DNA of 12,416 bases from TWA4 sp045121095. Lineage in GTDB: Bacteria; Bacillota; Clostridia; Lachnospirales; Lachnospiraceae. The notes beneath the pieces were generated by a model that was not told the origin of the DNA, searched no databases, and saw nothing but the letters and a program-made list of their open reading frames with translations. The stretch is from assembly GCA_045121095.1 (NCBI GenBank), contig JBGVFN010000050.1, forward strand, positions 1-12,416, read 5' to 3'. The position numbers and the translations under genes are program-made. Positions 7,267 to 12,416 of this stretch are shown here, piece after piece. The stretch's first letter is position 1. Every line of letters begins with the position of its first letter.

Positions 7267-7314
7267 TAGCAGCAAAATTTAAAGCGAATTAAACTTTTTT
7301 GTTTATTCAACAGG

Positions 7315-7364
7315 AATACCCCCAGCGGACAAGAAAATACATTTGTCCACCGGGGGTATTTTTA
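7315..7364 (+). terminator. Intrinsic terminator after degV
   Basis: AATACCCCC (7315-7323) pairs with GGGGGTATT (7352-7360), and an inner GGACAA/TTGTCC stem (7327-7332 with 7343-7348) is set off by a 3x3 internal loop. The 3' arm runs into a short T-tract. It ends the MarR-DegV unit 49 bp after the degV stop. Confidence 0.88.
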
Positions 7365-7613
7365 TAAAATACAAAGCATTTCAACGAATTCCTATCCTAT
7401 AAATACGTTTTCTTATATTCTTTTGCTTCCAGCAAATCTCTCATATAATGATACAATATCGACTTTTCCTAACTTTTTACAATTCCATAACATTTTCCTT
7501 ACGATTCCCGAATGCAAACGCGGTATAATAGATTTCTATAAAAAGCATAAACGCAGCCGTTTGAAAACGGCTGAACCGTCTTAAAAACTTTGAAAGGAAA
7601 ACCAGATTACTTT
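7365..7613 (+). promoter_or_regulatory. Promoter region of the lipoprotein-ABC cassette
   Basis: There is no gene here. A clear TATAAT lies at 7524-7529, but its upstream partner is weak (TTACGA at 7499-7504, 19-bp spacing), so it may need an activator or another sigma factor. A second TATAAT at 7444-7449 also lacks a good -35. In the presumed leader, CAGCCGTT and AACGGCTG (7554-7561 with 7566-7573) form an 8-bp stem with a TGAA tetraloop and no T-run after it. Confidence 0.45.
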
Positions 7614-9143
7614 ATGAAAAAACTTACAAGATCACTGAAACAACTCTCTGCCCTTTTCTTATCTTTTACACTCTGCACGGGCATAACGGCCTGCCAGAAA
7701 ACACCGGATGATGCCCTGGTTGCCCAGAAAAACCAGGAACGGCTGGCTGCGGCTGCGGCGGAAACTGCCAGTGAGGAAAATTCTTTAAAAACTCTGAAAG
7801 AAACCACTCCGGATACTTATACTTTCCGCTATTCTGACAACGGTTTGACCATTACATCGGAAGCCCCCATTACGTTACCGGATAGTGATACTCTTCCTGC
7901 TTACAAAATTTCTGCCGGCTATGTGTCTCAGGAACTGGTAACAGATATTTACAATGCACTCTTTCAGGGTGAAAAAACTTATACATTTACCGGAGAATCC
8001 TTTACCAAAGCCGATTGTGAGGCGAAAATTCTGAGTCTTAAACAAACATTAGCCAAAACAGAAAACGATAACACCATGACAGGTGAACAAAAGGAAGCGC
8101 TGGTAGAAGAGCTTCAATCACAGATTCAGGAACTCCAGGAAATGTATTCGGATCTTCCTGAAACATCTACACAAAAAAAAGTAGAGGTCGATTCTACTTT
8201 ACAGAAAAAGGAAAACACGAATGCCGTCAATCCCTCCTATTCTGTATCTGGCGAAACAGACTCCGGAAGTACTTTCAGTGTTTCCAGCAATTCCACAGCA
8301 GATGGCGGTTCTCTGATTCTTTACGATCGCCAGGCATCCAAAGTACACTACAGCAGCGGTGGGGACGAAATCCTAGTCACCGAAGATGAAGCCCGGTCAG
8401 AACTGACCGATTCCATCGGAATCACCTATGATGAAGCCAAAAATCTGGCAGATGACTTTTTCCAGGCAATCGGTGTAGACGTCAAATTGACTCAAACCTT
8501 TTTAAAATATGGATACACCATAACCGGTGATAATAGCGATCCCTATTATGATGAATCGACACTTCAGTATGAAAAGGAATACTCTGCTTTTCATTTCTAT
8601 TTTGCAAGAGTGTTTGACGATGTGGTAAATATGACTGTCATTGACAGCATGTTTTCCGGCGCTCAACAGGAACAGGATGCATACGAAGAAGCCTATTCTG
8701 CAGGCTGGTCCTATGAAACCATCGAATTGCTCATAACCAAAGACGGGATTGAAAATTTCCGCTGGGATTCACCGGTTTCCATTGATGAAAAAATGTCTGA
8801 AGATGTCAATTTATTATCCTTTGCAGATGCTTCTTCCATCTTTGAAAAAATGATGCCCACTATTTATCTGGGTCGTCTGGAATCAGCTAATAACAATGAT
8901 TCCAACCGCCAGTACGAATACAATGTGGATGTTACTTCCATCAATTTATGCCTGGTGCGTGTACGCAACACCGGCAGTGAAAGCTCCGGACTTTTAGTTC
9001 CCGCCTGGGTCTTTTACGGAGACTGGAGACGAAAACTGACAACAGAAGAAGGGGAAGGAGAACAAATCATGCAGTCTCCCTATACCTTAATTGCTATTAA
9101 CGCACTGGATGGAACTGTGATTGACTTTGTAAAGGGATACTAA
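7614..9143 (+). CDS. Secreted lipoprotein of unknown function heading an ABC cassette
   Basis: I do not recognise the family with certainty. The 509-residue protein begins with a basic signal peptide (MKKLTRSLKQ, hydrophobic core, GITAC lipobox, Cys27), so it should be anchored outside the membrane. An Ala/Glu-rich stretch follows. Residues of about 135-182 are rich in Leu, Glu, Gln and Lys and could form a coiled coil; a Ser/Thr-rich linker comes next. The C-terminal half looks globular and acidic and ends in LIAINALDGTVIDFVKGY, which resembles the last strand of PepSY-type domains. A DUF6034-like assignment is possible but unverified. I chose the ATG at 7614 because the signal peptide starts there. 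The only purine-rich site (AAAGGAAA) is about 14 nt upstream, rather far, and an in-frame TTG at 7590 would add eight residues. Its stop is 1 bp before the first permease start, so it is probably a functional partner of the transporter. Confidence 0.8.
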   Translation: MKKLTRSLKQLSALFLSFTLCTGITACQKTPDDALVAQKNQERLAAAAAETASEENSLKTLKETTPDTYTFRYSDNGLTITSEAPITLPDSDTLPAYKISAGYVSQELVTDIYNALFQGEKTYTFTGESFTKADCEAKILSLKQTLAKTENDNTMTGEQKEALVEELQSQIQELQEMYSDLPETSTQKKVEVDSTLQKKENTNAVNPSYSVSGETDSGSTFSVSSNSTADGGSLILYDRQASKVHYSSGGDEILVTEDEARSELTDSIGITYDEAKNLADDFFQAIGVDVKLTQTFLKYGYTITGDNSDPYYDESTLQYEKEYSAFHFYFARVFDDVVNMTVIDSMFSGAQQEQDAYEEAYSAGWSYETIELLITKDGIENFRWDSPVSIDEKMSEDVNLLSFADASSIFEKMMPTIYLGRLESANNNDSNRQYEYNVDVTSINLCLVRVRNTGSESSGLLVPAWVFYGDWRRKLTTEEGEGEQIMQSPYTLIAINALDGTVIDFVKGY

Positions 9144-9144
9144 T

Positions 9145-9918
9145 ATGACTCACAAGCTGACTGCAGACTGCAGACAGGCATTTCTGTCACCGGCTTTCTT
9201 TTTGTCGGTGACAGGAACTGCCCTCATTCTTTTTTTAAGCGGTTTTGACAGAATCATTTCTGCGTTTCGTACCATTCAGACCGGCTCTTTCCTGGAATAT
9301 GGTTTTCATGGAAATCTGGTATTATCGGCACTTTCTTCCGATACTGCTTTCATGATCTTTCCCATTGCTGCGCCACTGCCTTTTACGGCTTCCTACGTGG
9401 ATGATATAAAAAGCGGTTTTATTAAAATGTATTTGCCTCGAATGGGATGCCTGCAATATATTGGGGGCAAACTTCTGGCCTGTGCACTCAGCGGCGGCAG
9501 TGTATTTTTGCTGGGCGGACTGCTCTGCTGCGGTATTTCTTCTTTGTGTTTTCTTCCTCTGGAAGTTGCCCCGGAAACAGGTATGGAATATTCCTCCTGT
9601 CTGCTGCAGCTTTTTCAGCAAAGTGGATTGTATTTCTGCTCCGGCGCCTTCTGGTCTCTGACGGGACTGACCTTTTCCGCCGTAACCGGCAGCCGCTACA
9701 TGGCTTACGCATCCCCGTTTATCTTCTACTATGTGCTGATCATCCTGTGTGAACGCTATTTTCCCTCTCTTTATATCCTGCATCCAGAAGAATGGATTTC
9801 GCCCTCCGGAAACTGGCCCCTGGGGAAATGGTCCGCTGCGCTGTGGCTGCTGGAGCTGTCCGGTCTGTGCAGTCTGGCTTTTTTAATCATCGCTAAAAAA
9901 AGATTGACGGAATTATAA
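9145..9918 (+). CDS. ABC-2-like membrane permease, first of two
   Basis: Polytopic membrane protein of 257 residues with about six hydrophobic segments (near 14-33, 66-84, 109-137, 162-182, 186-203 and 229-250). The layout fits ABC-2 type export permeases: an N-terminal segment, a large first loop, a charged cytoplasmic stretch (YVDDIKSGFIKMYLPRMG, 84-101) leading into GGKLLA, and a basic C-terminus. No catalytic motif is expected. AAAGGG lies 8 nt before the ATG, and the gene starts 1 bp after the lipoprotein stop. A second membrane protein of similar topology follows, so the two may form a heterodimeric transmembrane domain. The transported substrate is unknown; peptide, bacteriocin immunity or envelope-lipid export are all possible. 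Confidence 0.75.
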   Translation: MTHKLTADCRQAFLSPAFFLSVTGTALILFLSGFDRIISAFRTIQTGSFLEYGFHGNLVLSALSSDTAFMIFPIAAPLPFTASYVDDIKSGFIKMYLPRMGCLQYIGGKLLACALSGGSVFLLGGLLCCGISSLCFLPLEVAPETGMEYSSCLLQLFQQSGLYFCSGAFWSLTGLTFSAVTGSRYMAYASPFIFYYVLIILCERYFPSLYILHPEEWISPSGNWPLGKWSAALWLLELSGLCSLAFLIIAKKRLTEL

Positions 9919-9941
9919 AAGAAATGGACGAAATTATAAAA
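9906..9941 (+). repeat. Short direct repeat spanning the first permease stop codon
   Basis: GACGGAATTATAAAA (9906-9920) recurs as GACGAAATTATAAAA (9927-9941), 21 bp later with one mismatch. Because the period is a multiple of three, the repeat carries a second in-frame TAA after the real stop. Confidence 0.6.
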
Positions 9942-9970
9942 AACTATGATTTTTTGATGGAGGTTACAGC

Positions 9971-10939
9971 GTGTCTGAAAAATGCTTTGGCAAGATCATA
10001 AGAACCTTTTTTAATGAATTGGCCATAAAATTCCATAAAAATGTTCTGCGGCCGCTTCGTCAGGCCTGCTCCATAGCCGCCTGCAATTTCCGCCAATGGT
10101 ATAAAAATCCCCGGATTTTCATTACGTTTGCGCTGGCTTTTATCCTGTGTTTTCTTCTATCTGATAAAATTGTTGCATTTTCCGAAAAATATGATACTGC
10201 AACGCAGATTCTGGAACCATTTATCTGGACCTTCGGGGACAGCAGCTCCATTCTGCTCGCCTCCCTGCTTTTGATATTTCTTTTTGCAGACATGCCTTTT
10301 TTATCCAGTGGAACCCCATTTTATCTGCTGCGCATCAGCAGAAAGGTCTGGCTGCTGGGACAGGCCATTTATATTATGACAGCAACCTTCTTCTACATGA
10401 CCTTTATCCTGCTGTCCACCGCTCTGGTCTGCATGAAAAATGCCTTCCCCGGCAATCTCTGGAGTACCGCCTCCGCCATCATCGGGTACGGAAATGCAGG
10501 AAAGGTCCTCTCCCTTCCCATCACCGTAAAAACCATGGAAATGACCACGCCCTACCCCTGTGCCGTCTCTATTTTCCTGCTGATGCTTTGCTATGCGCAG
10601 ATTCTGGTATTTCTGATGCTTCTGTTTAACCTGCTCAAAGGACAACTGGCAGGGGTAATCAGCGTATTTGTATTTAGCTTATATGGATTTCTTTTAAGTC
10701 CTTCCACTCTGCAGACTATTTTTCAGCTGGAAGACAAAGAAATGTACCGGGCAAACGTGTTCCTTGGCTGGGTTTCGCCCCTCAATCACGCCACTTACCA
10801 GATGCACAACTTCGGTTATGACCTGCTGCCCACGCTCCACCAGACTTATCTGATTTCCGGCGTGGTGATTCTGCTTCTTTTTGCGGCATCGTTAAGCGCA
10901 GTGCGGCGTTATAACTTTCTTTTTACGGGGACGGCGTAA
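9971..10939 (+). CDS. ABC-2-like membrane permease, second of two
   Basis: Membrane protein of 322 residues with a longer basic cytoplasmic N-terminus (1-47) and about six hydrophobic segments (near 48-65, 92-112, 127-152, 198-220, 226-244 and 291-311). The stretch between segments 2 and 3 (FYLLRISRKVWLLGQ, 117-131) is laid out like the MYLPRMGCLQYIGGK stretch of the preceding permease, which supports the view that they are paired ABC-2-type subunits. The start is GTG at 9971, chosen because GGAGG lies 7 nt upstream and no ATG is suitably placed. The gene follows the first permease by 52 bp. It ends 1 bp before a 165-bp palindromic element that separates it from the ATPase gene. The substrate is unknown. 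Confidence 0.75.
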   Translation: MSEKCFGKIIRTFFNELAIKFHKNVLRPLRQACSIAACNFRQWYKNPRIFITFALAFILCFLLSDKIVAFSEKYDTATQILEPFIWTFGDSSSILLASLLLIFLFADMPFLSSGTPFYLLRISRKVWLLGQAIYIMTATFFYMTFILLSTALVCMKNAFPGNLWSTASAIIGYGNAGKVLSLPITVKTMEMTTPYPCAVSIFLLMLCYAQILVFLMLLFNLLKGQLAGVISVFVFSLYGFLLSPSTLQTIFQLEDKEMYRANVFLGWVSPLNHATYQMHNFGYDLLPTLHQTYLISGVVILLLFAASLSAVRRYNFLFTGTA

Positions 10940-10940
10940 A

Positions 10941-11105
10941 CTAGTATGCCTCACACTAATTACTCACCTGTTTTACTTGTCTAAATTTCCATCTGCTGCG
11001 TTGTCGTCAATCGTCGTAGCCACCGCTACGACTCATTCCTCCGTCTTGCAGAATGAAAATTTATCCTGCGCGAAACAGGCACTTAATTAGTGTGAGACAT
11101 ACTAG
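10941..11105. mobile_element. 165-bp palindromic element with 22-bp terminal inverted repeats (MITE-like)
   Basis: The ends, 10941-10962 and 11084-11105, are inverted repeats that match at 21 of 22 positions and start CTAGTATG. Most of the interior is also self-complementary: TAAATTT...CTGC near 10980 faces GCAG...AAATTTA near 11062. The centre is a perfect 8-bp stem, GTCGTAGC (11013-11020) with GCTACGAC (11025-11032), around a CACC loop. The whole element could fold into one long hairpin. It encodes nothing. The outermost CTAG is itself a palindrome, so it could be part of the repeat or a duplicated target site. The layout suits a non-autonomous miniature transposon or an extragenic palindrome family. 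Confidence 0.8.
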
Positions 11106-11208
11106 CATAAATAACATCAGACAAAGTTTTTCGGATAAGAAGAAAGATGCGTTTTACTGAAAAATAGCACCTGCCGCCCCGGAGCACTCATAAGGAGGAT
11201 CGATACAT

Positions 11209-12180
11209 ATGGCAATCATCTCTGTACAAAATGTACATAAATCTTTCGGTGAAGAAGAGGTTTTAAAAGGTATTACCCGCGATTTTGAAACCGGTAAAAT
11301 TCATGGAATTGTTGGAAATAACGGCAGTGGAAAAACCGTTTTGATGAAATGCATCTGCGGTTTTCTTTTTCCGGATTCCGGGCGGATTCTGGTTCGTGGA
11401 AAACAGGTCGGAAATGACATGGATTATCCGGACAATCTGGGTGTTATTATCGAAACACCCGGATTTTTGCCAAATCTGACGGGATTAAAAAATCTGAAGC
11501 TGCTGGCAAATCTGAATCGAAAGATCCGAGAGCCGCAAATCCGGGAAGCCATTTTCCGGGTGGGCCTTGACCCAAATCTGAAAAAGCCCGTCAGCAAATA
11601 TTCACTGGGCATGCGCCAGCGTCTGGGAATCGCTCAGGCCATTATGGAAGACCCGGATCTGCTGATTCTGGATGAACCGTTGAATGGACTGGACAAAAAC
11701 GGAGCCCGACACATGCGGGAACTCATCAAAGAACTCCGTGCAGAAGGAAAAACCATTTTGCTGGCCAGCCATAATCAGATCGATATCGATGAATTATGTG
11801 ACACCGTCTGTGAAATGGATGACGGCATTATGACTATGATTCGGGGGGAGAATAAAGAGGATAAGAAAGATCAACAAGATACCTGTCCACATTCATATGA
11901 AGATAAAGAAGATATCCATCCATATGAGAATAAAAACGATTCTCATTCACATACGGAAATTTCTCTTCTCATGAGCAATCTTTCCCTTCTGGAAAATGCC
12001 GCACTGCCGCTGTCAGTCCGGGGAATACCGAAAAAAGAACGGGAACAGAAAGCAGCAGCCGTTTTGACAGAACTGGGGCTGAGCCAGATTCTTCATGCCC
12101 GCCCTTCTCAGGTTACAGCCCGACAACGTGAACAGGTGCTTCTGGCACAAAAAATACTATTAAACGGAGAAAAACAATGA
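11209..12180 (+). CDS. ABC transporter ATP-binding protein with an extra partial ABC-like C-terminal segment
   Basis: Cytoplasmic ATPase expected to power the two membrane proteins encoded upstream. Residues 1-215 are a complete ABC domain: Walker A GNNGSGKT (36-43), an ETPGF segment at the Q-loop position with Glu in place of Gln (82-86), signature YSLGMRQR (131-138), Walker B LLILDEP with catalytic Glu156 (151-157), D-loop NGLD (159-162) and switch His188 (ASHN). Such ATPases often end near residue 215-300. Here an acidic, His-containing linker (about 214-250) is followed by residues 255-320 (NLSLLENAALPLSVRGIPKK, then LGLSQILHARPSQVTARQ). These resemble the helical subdomain of MacB/LolD-type ATPases, but the LSGGQ signature is degraded to VTARQ and Walker A and B are missing. 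GGAGG lies 10 nt before the ATG. The stop overlaps the next start (ATGA). The role of the extension is unknown. Confidence 0.9.
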   Translation: MAIISVQNVHKSFGEEEVLKGITRDFETGKIHGIVGNNGSGKTVLMKCICGFLFPDSGRILVRGKQVGNDMDYPDNLGVIIETPGFLPNLTGLKNLKLLANLNRKIREPQIREAIFRVGLDPNLKKPVSKYSLGMRQRLGIAQAIMEDPDLLILDEPLNGLDKNGARHMRELIKELRAEGKTILLASHNQIDIDELCDTVCEMDDGIMTMIRGENKEDKKDQQDTCPHSYEDKEDIHPYENKNDSHSHTEISLLMSNLSLLENAALPLSVRGIPKKEREQKAAAVLTELGLSQILHARPSQVTARQREQVLLAQKILLNGEKQ

Positions 12181-12416
12181 TGAGATGTTTTGTTACTATA
12201 AAAAAGAAATTTTTCCTGATACTTCTGACACTTTGTCTGGTATTTCCGCTCTCCCCGGCACAGGCTGCGGAAGGTACTGTAGTTTCCACGGAAAATACCA
12301 CCATTTCCGCAGAAGGTCACTCTGATTCCAAAAATAGCAGTTCTTCTTCTGAGAGCAATTCTGATTCTTTCGAGAATAGTTCTTCTTCTGAAAGTGATTC
12401 TAATTCTTCTAAGAAC
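12177..12416 (+). CDS. Secreted Ser-rich protein, partial (C-terminus beyond the right edge)
   Basis: Only the first 80 residues are in the window, and the frame is open to the edge. Residues 1-30 are a signal peptide (MMRCFVTIKKK, hydrophobic core FFLILLTLCLVF, cleavage likely after SPAQA). The mature part starts AEGTVVSTENTTISAEG and then becomes a low-complexity Ser/Asn/Asp/Glu region. The start overlaps the ATPase stop (ATGA) and has GGAG 7 nt upstream, so it is translationally coupled to the ATPase. A periplasmic-adaptor-like (HlyD/MacA) subunit would fit the MacB-like tail of the ATPase, but nothing visible proves that; a surface protein with a Ser-rich spacer is equally possible. Confidence 0.75.
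   Translation, partial: MMRCFVTIKKKFFLILLTLCLVFPLSPAQAAEGTVVSTENTTISAEGHSDSKNSSSSSESNSDSFENSSSSESDSNSSKN
12339..12416 (+). repeat. 39-bp tandem repeat encoding a 13-residue Ser-rich unit
   Basis: Two in-frame copies, 12339-12377 and 12378-12416, encode SSSSESNSDSFEN and SSSSESDSNSSKN. Each nucleotide copy begins AGTTCTTCTTCTGA. The second ends exactly at the window edge, so more copies may follow. Confidence 0.8.

Noticed and set aside
7590..7613. TTG start adding eight residues to the lipoprotein
   Set aside because: The signal peptide begins cleanly at the ATG at 7614 and the TTG has no ribosome binding site. The spacing to the purine run at 7594-7600 is long, so some doubt remains.
9322..9783. 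153-codon minus-strand open frame within the permease region
   Set aside because: It is a shadow of the first permease gene with no start signal. The plus-strand frame has coherent membrane segments.
11106..11208. Separate promoter for the ATPase gene after the palindromic element
   Set aside because: The best pair (TTAATT at 11083-11088 and CATAAA, 17 bp apart) is too weak to list as a promoter, although it would place the -35 inside the element's end.

Overview
The window reads as chromosomal DNA from a Gram-positive gut Clostridia member, probably Lachnospiraceae-like (inference). The grounds are moderate GC, strong GGAGG-type ribosome binding sites, three lipobox lipoproteins, a maltodextrin-type ABC importer operon with a lipoprotein alpha-amylase, a MarR-DegV pair, and an extragenic palindromic element. 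No rRNA, tRNA, CRISPR array, transposase or phage gene was seen.

Region 1 (1-5640, minus strand) is a maltodextrin/starch utilisation operon. It reads, in transcription order, a MalE-type lipoprotein (4005-5261), a strong terminator hairpin followed by three more hairpins, a MalF-type permease (2373-3761), a MalG-type permease (1498-2373) and a secreted GH13 alpha-amylase lipoprotein that runs off the left edge (1-1492). The amylase would cut alpha-glucans at the cell surface, the binding protein would capture the oligosaccharides, and the permeases would import them. The ATPase (MsmX/MalK type) is not in the window. A good promoter (TTGACG, 17 bp, TATACT) lies at 5599-5627. It is followed by a leader of about 330 nt with palindromic TTCGAA-centred sites that look like operators.

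Region 2 (5844-7363, plus strand) is a two-gene MarR-DegV unit. A TTGACT-17-TATAAT promoter is bracketed by two identical 18-bp repeats, each containing a GTTGA-N4-TCAAC palindrome, which suggests autoregulation. DegV proteins are fatty-acid-binding (FakB) proteins, so a lipid-related role is likely. The unit ends in an intrinsic terminator.

Region 3 (7524-12416, plus strand) looks like an envelope ABC transport cassette: a lipoprotein of unknown function, two six-helix ABC-2-like membrane proteins, a 165-bp near-perfect palindromic element, an ABC ATPase, and the start of a secreted Ser-rich protein translationally coupled to it. The ATPase is odd. After a complete ABC domain it carries an acidic/His linker and then a piece resembling only the helical subdomain of a second, MacB/LolD-type ABC ATPase, with a degraded signature motif and no Walker A or B. 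This fusion and the palindromic element are the most unusual things in the window.
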